DNA from: Cynocephalus volans
Lineage: Eukaryota; Chordata; Mammalia; Dermoptera; Cynocephalidae
Direction: 5' to 3'
Length of the DNA stretch: 64,000 nucleotides
Assembly (NCBI RefSeq): GCF_027409185.1
Contig: NC_084472.1
Span: 94,628,427-94,692,426, forward strand
Below the pieces are notes generated by a model. It worked only from the letters and a program-made list of their open reading frames with translations. It searched no databases and had not been told where the DNA came from. Shown in pieces: positions 22,001-36,500 of the stretch (the stretch's first letter is position 1; the number at the start of each line of letters is the position of its first letter). Made by a program: the position numbers and the translations under genes.

Positions 22001-25000
22001 TAATTTAATTTTATTTTGTCAATATACAATGTGGTGGCCCATCACCGAAACCTCCCTCCCCCCTCCCTCCTCCCTCCCCCTCCCTCCTCCCTCTCTCCTC
22101 CCTCCTCCCTCTCCCCCTCCCTCCTCCCTCTCCCCCTCCCTCCTCCCTCTCCCCTCCCTCCTCCTCCTCCCCCCCTCCCTCCTAACAATGTTCTTTCTCT
22201 TTACTTGTTGTATCAACTTCAAAGAATTGTAATTGTTATTATCAAAAAGACTAATTATAACAAGTCTTGGCAAGGCTGTGGAGAAAAGGGAACCCTTGCA
22301 CACTGTTATTGGAAATGTAAATTAGTATAGCTATTATGGAAAACAGTGTTAGGGCTCCTCAATGAATTAAAAATAGAACTACTGCATGATCCATCAATCC
22401 CACTTCTGGGTATATATCCAAAGGAAAAGAAATCAGTATTTCGAAGAGATATCTCCACTTCCATGTTCATTGAGACATTATTCACAATAGCCAAAATATG
22501 GAATCAACCTAAGTGTTCATCAGTGGATGAGTGGATAAAGAAAATATAGTATATACATGCAATAAAATACTATTCAGCCTTAAAAAAAGAAAGAAATCCT
22601 GTCATTGCAACAACATGGATGAACCTGGAGGATATTATGTTAAGTGAAGTAAGCCAGGCACAGAAAGACAACTACAGCATGATCTCACTTAAATGTGGAA
22701 TCTAAAAGAGTTGAACTCGCAGAGGTAGAGAGTAGAATGGTGGTTACCAGGAACTGGGTGAACGGGCAGTGGAGAGATGTTAGTAAAAGAATAAAAAATT
22801 ACAGTTAGATAAGAGTAATAAGTTTAAGAGATCTATTGTACAACATGGTGATTACAATTAATTACAATGTGTTATAATCGCGAAAGTTGCTGAGAGTAGA
22901 TTTTTGTGCTCCTACTGCAAGAAATAAGTATGTGAGGTAATGCATGTGTTAATTAGCTTGATTTAGTCATTCCACAATGTATATGTACTTCAAAACATAT
23001 TGTACACAGTAAATAAAATATAAACACAGAAAAAAAATTAAAATAAAATATAAACTTTTGCAGTGACTGCTTAAGTAACTTAGCCCTCAAATTTCACATT
23101 TCTGTTGGTGAATTAAACATTAGTGTACATAGATTCTGCTCATTTTGCTTCTAATCAGTCATAGTTAAGACTGCTATACTGGAAAGTCTTTCCGTAGGAG
23201 TATGTAAGAAACAGGTTATAATAGACATTGCCTCTAGAAAGCAGGCATAGATGGATGAGTGGGGTCTGGAATGAGGGAGATCATTTCTCTGTATATCATT
23301 TTGAACCTTCAAATCTATTGCTATTTTATATCTTTTAAAAAAACTAATCTTGGCTTCCAGTCAAGATGGCAGAATAGGCAGTCCCCAGCATCACTCTCTC
23401 CCACAAATCAACCAATTTCCAGCTGTTAAAAAACAACAACAGCCAAGCTGAGGCCTCTAGAGCTCAGAGGAAGAGGAAGAGATACCTACGGAGTGCATGA
23501 AGGCAGAAGCCATGAAGAGAGGAAGAAGGGACTGCTCCCACCATTTCAAGCCCTGTCTGCTTCAAGGTTGGAGCTGGTGAGCGCACAGAGCAGGAGCTGG
23601 CAAAAGCCGCAGCTGTGCCCTTCAGATGAAGTTGCTTGGAGGTGGCAGGGGAGAAGAGGGCCTTGGTGGCCCCCAGGACAGCAAGGCTACTAATAAGGTT
23701 CCTGTAGACTGACATAGAGGCAAGGAGCCACAACAACTGAAAAAAGGAGCCACTCAGAGGCCAGTGAGTCATCACAAGGGATGGCACACAGCCCATCCCA
23801 TGGGAAGTGTTTGGAGCACAGGCAGTGGGGGAGACAGGCCCACCAGGAGAACAGTGGGGCACAGCGAGGACAGCTGATCTGCCCCCCAATCAGCATAGGA
23901 CCACAAAGTGGAGATGGGTCAGGAATACCAAACTGCAGGGGGTGCAGTTTGCTGAAAAGACTCAGGCCCAGACCAGAGTTTCTATACAACCCAGGTGTGC
24001 CAGAATTCACAAAACCCAGAAGTACCTATGAAGTCAACCATTAAAACCTGAGCTGCACAAAAAGCCTTCCCCAGGGAATCAGCAGCAAAGCAGCAGTTTA
24101 GCTCGACCACAGAGCTCAAATACTGGTCCCCACAGGAAGTTCCCCCATTTTAAAAGTAAGCAAATGACAACAATAAGTTCCAGTGCAGAGTTTAATTGGT
24201 GGGAACAGCAAATAATCTAACACAGAACAGGAAGAAAAAAAAAATACCCACAGACAAGACACAAAGTTTGATATTAACTAGTAAAGGTCTCACATCACCA
24301 AAGAACACATATAAAACCTAGAAGACTGGAAGTCCCCTGGGCTACCAAGCCAGGGAGAGTGGAGGGCTGGGGTCCTCAGCCATGCCCCCCAACACCCTCA
24401 ACCAGTCCCAAGAGTGGGGAGCTGAGGGCCTCAGCCACGCTTTCCCCCACACACAACCAGCCCAGCAACAACCACCAAGCCGGGGCAGTGGGGTGCCTAA
24501 GTCCAGGGCCATGCCCCCCCAGCACCCCCAACCAGCCCAGCAATGACCACCAAGCCACCGTAGGAAGCACCCTGGGCTCTCCCAAGCTGGGGCATTGGGG
24601 GCCAAGGGCCTTAGCCATGCCCCCCAATACCTGCAACCAGCCCAGCAGCGACTGCAAGACGTGCCCCAGGCTCCTAAGCTGGGGTGGTTGGGGGTGAGGG
24701 CTTCAGCCACACCCCTCTGACATCTGCACCCAGCCCAGTAATGACCAAGCCACCACTGGAAGCCCCCTGGTCTCTCCTGCAGGAATGAGGGGTTGCCACA
24801 GGCCTCAACCCTGCCCCTCCTCCTTCCTCCTCCCACCCTATTTCCTTCCCATTTCCCCTCTCACCCTCCCCCCAACTGCTCTGCAACATCATAGAATGTA
24901 AAAATAATAATAATGATATTAATAAATAAATAAACTTCAAAAAATAAATAAATAAATAAATAATAAAAAAAACCTAATCTTGACTGTGGCAGTAGGCACA

Positions 25001-28000
25001 TGAATCTACACACATACATGGAAATGAATGCATGTAATAAAACTGGTGATATCTGAATAAGGTTCATGGATTATATCAATGTCTGTTTCTTAATTTTGAC
25101 ATTGTATAATAATTATGCAAGACATTGCCATTGGGAGAAAGTGAATAAAAGGTATATGAGATCTTTCTATAGTATTTCTTACAACTGCAACATAAAAACT
25201 TTTTAAAAATAAGTTATAATAAGAAAAAGGAACCTTGTGTTAAATCTAAAAAATAAAGTTTAAATATTGATTTTATTTTTTAGGAATCTGGTGGACAGTA
25301 ACAAACTTTGGTGAAATTTCAGGAACCATAGCCATTGAAATGGATAAAGGAACCTATATACATGCACTTGACAATGGTCTTTTTACACTGGGAGCTCCAC
25401 ATAAAGAAGGTTTGTATCTGGTAGAAACAATGGAAGGGAAAAGGCTACTTAAACTGTATCTTTTATGACATTCATTCACTTAGGCCAGATTCTAACTAGT
25501 CTCAAGCATATTCCAAAGGAATGCAGCTACTGCATTTAGCACTTCCATTATTTTCCTTCCTCAGTATTAACCAACTATTGGCAACTCCCTCTTGCTGGTA
25601 TAAGCATTGGAAACATTCTATATAGTTCCAGAAGAGTATCTGTGGTAATCAATAACAACATAAATAATTGAAATAGTAAGTGGAAAGAAAAAAGAAAACC
25701 TAGTTGAGTCAGAGTTCTGAATTTGCTTCTCCTTCAGACCTTCGCCAAAACTAACCTGGGTGTATTTAACACTCTCACTCTCTTTAGCCCATCAGAGTAA
25801 GCATTAATGAGGTGTGAAGTTATTAGAAGGTAAAAAGCAGTATCATTTGGTCGGAATGGCCATCCATTGAGTAAATAAAAGCATTTAGTTTTCATTTGTT
25901 TTTTTTTTTATGTACTGTATCTTAAAACACAAGGAGAAAATATTTTGGAATTGACTAAATAAGCATCATGCCAATCTATCTTATTAAGTATATAGAACTA
26001 GCACTGTAGTTATAAGAAGATAAAATAGATTTTGATACTATGGATACTGTATTGTTATAATTATGTCATATTATTCTTGACATTTCATTTTAAAATTAAA
26101 AAGCTACATTTTTAAAGCAAAAGAATATCTTTACATGTATATTTATAGCAAATGCCAAATTTATTTTTAAATGTTTTTTCTCCTGTAGTTGATGAGGGCC
26201 CTAGTCCTCCAGAGCAGTTTACTGCTGTCAAATTGTCTGATTCCAGGTAAGCTTGAGTTGAACTATAATTAGTAACCTTTTAATTTTTTAAATATAATTT
26301 TGTTCATTAAAAAATTCCAATATCAAGTTAACTTAAGCCCACAGGGTAATTTTGATTTAAAAACAAAATGATTTTTTGAAAAGTAGATTTTGTGACATTT
26401 CAAAAATATGTTATTTATCTAACCAGTAAATATTTAGGTATTGTTAAATTAGATTTGTAATAATTGTGGTTTTAGAAAAGAAGTAAAGCTCCAGATATAA
26501 AGTATACACTATGATTTTTATCAATGTACAATACAAGGCTGCAAATAATGTGTAAGTTAAAAAAATGAAGATTAATAATGTCATAGGCCAAATAAAATGG
26601 TAAGACAAAACTTGGTTCAGTGTCCCAATGATATAGAAATTCACAGGTCAAAAGTCAAAGACAAACGAGGATAAAGGAAAGGAATATTGTTAAAACCAGC
26701 AGAGAATGTTGCATAGTCATAAAAACCAAAAGAATATTTTGCTTACTAATTTTACAATCATTTTATAAGTTGACCTTTTTTATCCTCACAGTACAGAAGT
26801 ACAGATAACACTTTGAGTAGTAGATATAGAAATTGAATTTCAGAATACTAGTAATTGCCTACATCAACATGATAATTTGTATATTATCATTAATCTGTAA
26901 ATGAGTATAAAGTCAGTTCTACCATCAAGGTAAAAAATAGAAATCATAATTTTTTTTTAAAAAATCACATCAAGTAGAGTCTTTAGGTTTTTCATATCAT
27001 TTGCAAATAGGGACAATTTGACATACTCTTTTCCAATTTGGATGACCTTTCTTTCTTTCTCTTGCCTGAGCTCTTTGACTAGTACTTCCAATACTATGTT
27101 AAATAGGAGTGGTGAGAGTAGGCATGCTTGTCTTTTTCCTGTTCTTCAGGATGATATTGGCAGTGGGTTTGTCATATGTGGCTTTTATTGTGTTGAGATA
27201 CTTTCCTTCTATACCTAATTTGTTGAGAATCTTTATCAGGAAGGGATGTTGAATTTTGTCAAATGCTTTTTCTGCATCTAATGAGATGATCATATAGGTT
27301 TTGTCCTTGATTTTGTTGATGTGGTGTATCACATTTATTGACTTGCATATGTTGACTTGCATCCCTGAGATGAATCCCACTTGATCATGGTGCATAATCT
27401 TTTTGATGTGCTGCTGTATTCTGTTTGCTAATATATTGTTGAGGATATTTATGTCTGTGTTCATCAAGGATATTGGCCTGTAGTTTTCTTTTTTGTTGTT
27501 GTATTTTTGTCTAGTTTGGTATCGGGGTGATGCTGGCCTCATAGAATGTGTTTGGGAGCGTGGCTTCTATTTCAATTTTTTGGAATAGTTTGAAAAGAAT
27601 TGTATTTAATTCCTCTTCGAAGGTTTGGTAGAATTTAGCAGCGAAGCTATCCAGTCCTGGGCTTTTCTTTGTTGGGAGACTGCGGATTACTGCTTCAGTC
27701 TCGTTGCTTGTTATCAGTCTGTTCAGGTTTTCTGTTTCTTCTTGGTTCAGTCTCAGTAGTTTGTATGTGTCCAGAAATTTATCCAGATTTTCGTCTAGGT
27801 TTTCAAATTTGTTGGTATATAGTTACTTATAATAGTCTTTAATGATTCTTTGTATTTCTGTGGTATCAGTTGTAATGTTTCCTTTTTCATTTCTGATTTT
27901 TGTTATTTCGATCTTCTGCCTTTTTTTTTTAGTTAGCCTAGCTAATGATTTGTTTATTTTGTTTATCTTCTCAGAAAAACCCCATTTCATTTGGTTGATC

Positions 28001-31000
28001 TTTTGTATCTTTTTTTGGTCTCTATGTCACTTAATCCTGCTCTTACATTAATTATTTCTTTCCGTCTACTAATTTTGGGATTAGATTATTCTTGTTTTTC
28101 TAGTTCTTTGAGGTGTAACATTAGGGTGTTTATTTGAAGTCTCTCTGTTCTTTTCATGTAAGCATTTATTGCAATAAACTTATCTCTTAGTACTGCTTTT
28201 GCCTATCACACAGGTTTTAGTATGATATGTATTCATTTTCATTAGTTTCAAGAAATTTTTTGATTTCCTGTTTAATTTCTTCTTCGACACATAGGTCATT
28301 GAGGAGCATGTTGTTTAATTTCTATGAATTTGTATAGTTACTGAAGTTTCATTAGTTAAGTGATTTCTGGTTTTAATCCATTCTGGTCTGAAAAGATACT
28401 TGAAATGATTGCAATGATTTTAAATTTGTTGAGACTTGATTTGTGACCTAATGTGGTCTGTTCTGGAGAATGTTCCATTTGCTGATAAGAAGTAAGTATA
28501 TTCTGTAGTTGTTGGATGAAATGTTCTATAGATATCTGACAAATGCCATTGGTCTAAAGTGTACCTTAAGTCCTGTGTTTCTCTGTTGATTTGTTACTTA
28601 CGTGATCTGTCCAGTGTTGAGAGAGGGGTGTTGAGATCCCCACCTGTGATTATATTGGGGGTCTGTCTCTCTCTTTAGGTCTGATAGTGTTTGCTTTGTA
28701 TATCTAGGTGCTCTGATGTTGGGTGTGTACATATTTCTGATTGTTATGTGTTCTTATTGGATAGATCTCTTTGTCATTATATAATGACCTTCTTTGTCTT
28801 TTTTTATTGTTTTTGATTTAAGAGCATTATTTCTATCAATCATTTGAAAGTCTGTTAAGTATGGTGAAGAATTTTAAAGAGTAAAAGCAGAGGAAGAAAA
28901 AAATTAATAGACACAAACTTCTTTAAAGTTATAAACAGAAAGAAACCATTTTAAACTAATGAAATAGGCAAATGAGGAAAATGTTGCATCAGCTGTAACA
29001 GAAAATGAGTTGTTCTTCTTATGCATATACGGAATTTATAATATTAATGACCCCAATAGAAAAATGGGCCCCATCACAAAAATGGACAAGGAACATAACC
29101 AAATAATTTAAAAACTAAAAAGAAAAAGAGAAGAAATATAAATGTCACTCTAATAATTAAAATGCAGATTAAATAGGATACTGTTTTTTCCATATCAGAT
29201 TTTCCAGTATTAAAAAAAAAAGAGGCATAATGTTAAAAAAAAAAAGTCTACAGTAAAACAGTTACTCTCCTAGTTGGAGATGAAAGTGTTAAGTTGGTAA
29301 GCTTTTTCTGGAAAGCAGTTCAACAGCACGTAATTGGAGCTTTAAAGCTGATACCCTTCAATCTAGTAATTTCCCTTCTAGGAATCTCTTCTAAGAATAC
29401 ATCAGCAATTTATGTACAGAAAAGATATCAGCAGGACTATTTATAATAGAAAAAGTAAACTTTAATGTATCTATAATAGACCATTATATATTTATTAAAA
29501 GTAGTATATTTGAAGAATAATGTACTTGAAAAATGTTCGCTTTTTAGTGTGTAATATAAGATACTATATACTGCTTATATTATCAAGCAGAATATAAAAT
29601 TGTGTGTGTGTGTATGTATACATAACTGCACTGTTTAATATGGCAGCAGTTAGCCACAGGTGGCTTTTAAATACTTGTAATACATCTAGTCTGATTTATA
29701 TACATACATATATATACACACATGCATGTTCTCACACATAGTTTTTATGTTTCACATTTAATTTTCTTTCTCTTGGTTTTTAATATTTATCTATTTTATT
29801 AATCTGAAGAATTGCCTTGAAATCTGGCTATGGAAAATATCTTGGTATAAATTCAGATGGACTTGTCGTCGGGCGCTCGGATGCAATTGGACCAAGGGAA
29901 CAGTGGGAACCAGTTTTTCAAGATGTAAGTGCTATTATTGTTTATCAAAGCTTCCTGCTGGTGTAAGAGAATGCTAACAGTCAGTGAGAGCATGTTTTCT
30001 TAAAACACAAAAGAAAAAAATAGGGTGTAATAATATATATTAAATTTCAGAAAAAAAATGAAATAACCTTAAAAAGATCTCGAAAGATAATGCAACAAGA
30101 ATTGCAGTAGTACTTTTGCCCACCATCATTTCTGTATACCCTTGGTACCTAGCTGTGGGTCTCTCTTATTTTTTATTAAAGAACCAGGACTCTGTAGATG
30201 ATAGTTAATTTTAAGTCTTGGGATAGTCAAACTGGATAGTTCAGCACTGTCTTCTTCTTAGCAGAAATCATGGATGCTTTCAAAAACGTTAGGGACTATA
30301 GTAAGAGGACAGTAGAGCAAGCTAAGAGGATGGCCACTGACCAAGTTGTAACAATTTGTGCATAAAATAATAAATAATAGTGATTATGGTTCATTGAAAT
30401 AAATTTAGTGTATAAAACTCTTTGAGATTATAATGAAACTCAAACAGGAAAGCAAATAGTGTAGAAAAAGACAGTTTTAATACAAAAGAAGTATTACTAT
30501 ATTAATTTTTGTAGTTTGCAATATATGAATATTTTAAGTCTGTGTTTGTTGATATGGAATACATAATTCCTCTTTCTATTTATGCAAGCAGTAAAGATTG
30601 AACCCCAAAATATGCGAGAGCTAAATAGGCTCCAAAAAGTAGATGCTATTTCAAGAACAGTAAGGACCAGTGGACAGCAAGTAGAGCAACCAAGTTAAAG
30701 AGAAGTTCAGTAGTTGAGAAGCACCATACAGGCTTAGCCTCCCTAATCTGAAAATCCAAAATTCAAAATCCTACAAAATCCGAAACTTTTTGAGTACTGA
30801 TGTGATGCTCAAAGAAAATGCTCATCGAAGTGTTTCAGATTTTCAAATTATGGTTATTCAACAAGTTGATTATCTGCAAATATCCCAAAATCAGAAAAAA
30901 TCTAAAATTCGATACACTTCTGTTTCTAAGCATTTCAGATGAGAATACTCAACCTGTGATATACAATAACAAATTGAAGATAAGATTCAACAGTGTTTTC

Positions 31001-33524
31001 CAAGGTAATAAATTAGCCAAACATCCCCCAAAAAGGAGGTAATTGCTTAAACTCATTTCCTCATCCCCTAGGATAAAAGTCCCTGAGTCAAGTGATTTTC
31101 AGACTATTTTGATCCCAACCCCGAAGAAGTACATTTTACATTACAGCCCAATACACACATATATAACTAAAGCAAGAGTTTTATTTAACAGTACTTATTT
31201 ATCTATTTGTTATGCACTCTGATATTTTTTATTCTACTTTACCCCTTTTCTTATGCCTATTTTTTTTTTTTTTTTCAGTACTGGCCAGGAACCCCTAGAT
31301 TGATTTCATGCTTACTAATGGGTTACAACCCCTTCTAGATGATCATACTAATTTATAATGAGATACTTATAATAAAAATTATACCAACAGAATAGGTCAA
31401 TATATCATATGGCCAGGATTTGTTAGATATTACCAGCGGTATAAAACTTTAAGAAAGTTTATTTCATTTTATTTTTAGGAGAGACACTAAGTTTTAAAGC
31501 TTTAATGAATGAGAGACTTAATTGTAACAAGTAAAACTGTATCGGAAAAAGGGATTCAGCTGAATGATCAGCAGCACAGATTTAAATCACCTTCAACCAT
31601 ACAGCCATATCCCAGTGCTCACCAAGAGTCACCAAGGGATAGACAATCCAGTCCCTGCCACAAATGAGAAATCATAAGTGGGAGCTAAGAGAGAAAGAAA
31701 GAAGGAAAGAAAGACCACAGTGCTGCGTTGAACTTGCAGAGGGAGAGAATATACCTAGGAATACAAAGTGAAGTGGGGAAAGGCAGATGGGGAGGGGGGT
31801 CAGGGATAGTTGGGTGGGGGACACGGGTTATAATCACAACTTGTGGTAATAGGCATGCTGCCAGTATTGATCTAGCCATCACATCTTGGGCACAAGTGGT
31901 GACAATCAGCTTTGTACTCCATGAATATTCATAACCAATTTAAAAAAATGCATATAAAACAAAGAAATCAAATCAAATTCGTGATATTAGCACTTTTCTA
32001 ACTGGATATGAGATAAGATTATTAATACATTTTGTAGTTATTTTATTTGTGAATATTTTGTCTGATGTTTAAGGTATTCCAAGTTTTCCAAAAGAATCAA
32101 CCAAATACAAATTGTAATTAAATCTTAAATTTGTTAAGGGAATTTAATTAATCAAATTTATAATCCAGGTTTATGTAGACAAGAAAATTAGTTTCCAAAG
32201 TTTTGTTGAATAGAAATCAGTGTAATATATCAAGTATTAAACAATTAAAAAGAATATGAATGTTTTGTTCCACACACAAAAGTCCCTCAGGCATGATTAT
32301 TAAATTCACAGACAACAAAGGCTAGCTTTTGTACAATATCTTTTTATATTTTCTAATAATGGAGTTAAACTGAGCTAAATATCCCCAGTAGATCTTTTAG
32401 GCCACAGGAAACAATTCTAGCCTATTTCATCTGGTTAGTATTTAGTCCTACTAGAAGAATATACTAAAAATGTTTATTGTGGTAATCTTTGAGTAGTAAG
32501 ATTATAGGAGATTTGGGGGTTTTTTCCTGGATTTGTTGGGGGGAGGGTTGTATTTTTCAGGTTTTCTCCAAATTATTTTTCCTGATTTTAGAACCAGGGA
32601 GAAAAAATTAATTTACTCTAAAGACTTAAGATTTCTTCTGCAGATATTCTCATAGCTCTATTTTTTCTTGGTATTTTGTTTTATTTAGGGGAAAATGGCT
32701 TTACTGGCCTCAAATAGCTGCTTTATTAGATGCAATGAAGCAGGTGATATAGAAGCAAAAAGTAAAACAGCAGGAGAAGAAGAAATGATAAAGGTAATCA
32801 TGACATTATTCTGTAGACTAATGTTACATATGTGATGTGACTCCCTTTCTTTAAAATATTGAATTGTCATTTACTGTCATTTTAAAGACTAATTAGTAGC
32901 TTTTTATAATTTGATGATCCAAATAGACTTTATTTTTTTGGGCCGGCCTGTGGCTCACTCGGGAGAGTGCGGTGCTGATAACACCAAGGCCCTGGGTTCG
33001 GATCCCATATACGGATGGCCGGTTCGCTCACTGGCTGAGTGTGGTGCTGACAACACCAAGTCAAGGGTTAAGATCCCCTTACCAGTCATCTTTTTAAAAA
33101 AAAAAAAAAAAAAAATAGACTTTATTTTTCATTGTAAATTCCATAATTGATGGGTTGTTTGCACAATGTAGTAGAGAAATTACTGTATCTACAAGCTACC
33201 TTGCTATTATCTCCATGTATTAGTGTCATTTCCTGAGTAGTGCCATGTGCTTTGTAAGCATGTTTTCTTTTTTTCTTACCTGCATTTTAAAATTTAATTT
33301 TTTCAATATATAATGTATTCATATTCAAAATTTTTTAAATAAAAGATTGTAGAGACATACACTTCCCAGTGTTTACCTGTCTCCCATCTATCTTGTTCCT
33401 GTTCCTCCCCCCTTATTTCTATATCGCTTCTGGAAGTTTCTTTGTAAGCATTTGAACACATTTGTAATTTTCCACTTTCTTAAACTCTCTTGGAGATTTT
33501 TCCCCTATCAGTATGTATGTAGAG

Positions 33525-33569
<45 letters not shown>

Positions 33570-36500
33570 CTCTCTCTCTCTCCCCCTCTCTCCCTCCCTC
33601 CCTCCCTCCCTCCCTCTCTCTCACAGCTACACAGTATTCCATTGTAGGGATGTACCTTAATTTTTTAATCATTCTCTTATAGATGGAAATGTAGGTTGTT
33701 TCCAGTCTTTTCCTCTTACAAACAATGCTGCAGCACATAACTTTGAATGTGTATCATTTTGTAGGTGTACATGTGTATCTTAAGAGAAATTCCCAGAAGC
33801 AGAATTAAAGGGCCAAGGGGTATAAGCATTTGTGACTTTGTTAGATACTGCCAAGTTACCTTTCATAGAGGTTATACTAATTTACATTCCTGCCAACATG
33901 TAAGAAAAAAGTTACTAGATTGTTTTGTGTTTGTTTAATACTTGAGCATCCATGATACTAGTCACTATATAAAATATAAAAGTCACAGCAGAACTTCTAG
34001 GACTTTACTCCTCAAGTTTTTTATCTTTTTATGAATAGATGCAAGTCTTTACATGAGGAGAAATATGAAGCACATAAAATATTTGTTTTTAATTTCATAT
34101 CAGTCACAAAGCTGGAAATAAAAGTTCCTTATTCCAGGCTAAATTCCCTAACCCTACTCTTTGTTTTACTTCATTGTAAAAGTTATACAGACATCTTCAT
34201 ATCAAGGTAAAAGTCTAAAAAAAAAAAAAAAAAAAACTGCAAGATAACTTACATAAATTAGGTAGTTAACTGGAATTTGATGAATGCCTTTAAGGCTTAA
34301 TTTTTTAGACTTAGCAAGGCCATTTGATCATCAATAACAAACACCCACATGTTTCTAAAGAATAATGACCACCTTCTTGACGCATTGTTTTCTTGGCATT
34401 CTATTTCAGTACTGAGCATTCTGAATCTTGCCTAATTTGTCTCTGCTAGGAATCACATGCTGCAGCTAGTCTGTTCCAAATTTGCTGTGTGCAGCACTTT
34501 AGGGAGAGCCAGAGTGGAAAGCTATAAGAGGTGGGGGAAATGCCTTTTCTAACATGGCCTTCATCCTTATAAATAAAGCATAAAAGTCTATATTCACTTT
34601 TCTCTATTACCAGCATAATTTAAAAGCATCTATCAAATATATCTGTACATGCTTTGTTAGATTCCCATCATATATTTGATTTTATTTTTAAAATATTCTT
34701 GATTTTCAGAATAGTTTTATAGTCTTTTGGTATTCCTTGAAAAATATTGCTTATCTTTTTAAATGAGAATGATAATACCACTAACTCTTTATTTCATCAT
34801 CTGGAGTTGGTTCATGGAGAAAGAAATACCACTCAAGAAGACAGCATAGGAATTAAAATTTTTAGTATGTTTTCCATACTTTCCCAAAAGGCCTTTGTAC
34901 TGCTAGTAGTCTCAAATAATTTCAGTCTAGATATTCTTGTCTTGTATTTTGAAAAGTGAAATGTTAGACATAATGTTTTTTAACTATATAAACCAAAACT
35001 AAACCAAGTAGCTACATTCACTTTGCTGAATTCAGCACATGCATTGTCGTCTTTAATATTCATAATGCCCCTGTAAGTTAGCTATTACTATGTTAACTTT
35101 ACAGACAAGGAAGCAACCTTTGACCCTCACATGCTCACCTGTTTTGATCAGTCACTTCACGAGAGTCACACAGCTAGATATGGTAAAGACAGGATGTGTA
35201 CCTAGGCTCACCTGACTCCAAAAGCTGCTCTCATAGTCCATACCACACTGCTTCTCAGGAAACAGATCATAAGGAAAACGCTGATGGATTCCTGACTGAC
35301 TTATATTTAATTTTATTTATTTATGTTTAAATTTATTGTATCATGTTTAAATTATTTTTCACTTGGATTTCACTATAAAAGTGTGTTATTGAAGACAAAA
35401 AATGCAGATACTCATACAGGCTCAATACTTTGCACTTCCACAGAGAAATACACTCTGTTATGTTTATCATTAATTATAGCAGTACCCATCAAATTTCTCT
35501 GGATCTCTTTGGATAATCAAGTACCTGGAAGCTATGAGCAGTGATTATCCAGGACTCTTTCCCCTTGATATTTACATTGTAGGCTCTGCTAGTTTGTGTC
35601 AGTCATCTACCTTTATGACCTGGCCTTAGCTACCAAAACAGAGATCCCTCCTATCAGAAGTAGTGCTGTGTCACAAGCCCTAGCCAGGAATGTTCCCAGG
35701 TCTTCTAGGACCCTCTCACCAAAACTGTCACACACATATCATTAGCACAAACACGTTATTAGTCATCACTTTCTAAGCAATCTTAGAATTGGACTCTGGG
35801 TCACAGAGATCACTTTGGAGAAGTGGTTCCTTTGGGTTGCAAATTGCTAGTTCCACAGGCAATCCTAATTGCTGTGTCTGGGTGTGTAATAGTAAATATC
35901 TGTCAGAATTTACGAGGATATAAGGAAGATTTAAAAGGGGTGGATTCCAATTAAGTAAAAATAAATTTTATTATGTTAAAAGTTTTAATATATTTGGTAA
36001 TAGTTTATGCAAAATAAAATAGTTACTATCTCAAGCTCTCAATCTGATAAAATGAACACTATCTACCAGGGATAATTTGATTCTAGTGTATTTGCTTTGA
36101 GGCCAAAATTAGTGACATTAGTGCTTAATTGCTCACCAGGATCTGATCTGAAAAATCTTTTTCAAATACTTTTCTCTTTAGTGTTTCTAACACAAGGTTC
36201 TTTTTCTAAATCTAATTGCTAGGTTGTTTTCCTCTTTTGCATAAGAAATCACCTAGGATGTTCTTGTATAATAAGTAGGGAAGGGGGAAGATAAATGTAT
36301 AACCTGTTGAGTTCTCATCTTCGATGTCCAGATTAGGTCCTGTGCTGAGAGAGAAATCAAGAAAAAAGATGACATCCCAGAAGAAGACAAAGGAAATGTA
36401 AAGCAGTGTGAAATCAATTATGTGTACGTATTCTTCTCCTTTTATACCTACAGATTTGACATGAAGTGCTTCTCAAGGCATTTTTAAAATAAAATTTGTG

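Noticed and set aside
22016-22330. Proline- and serine-rich frames
   Set aside because: Produced by the CTCCC repeat.
23464-24044. Several frames of 60-140 codons on both strands
   Set aside because: Lie in the non-coding body of composite copy 1. The related frames in copy 2 do not keep the same reading consistently, so no conserved protein is supported.
27099-27542. 147-codon minus frame with reverse-transcriptase motifs
   Set aside because: A fragment of L1 ORF2, not a host gene; truncated before the catalytic motif.
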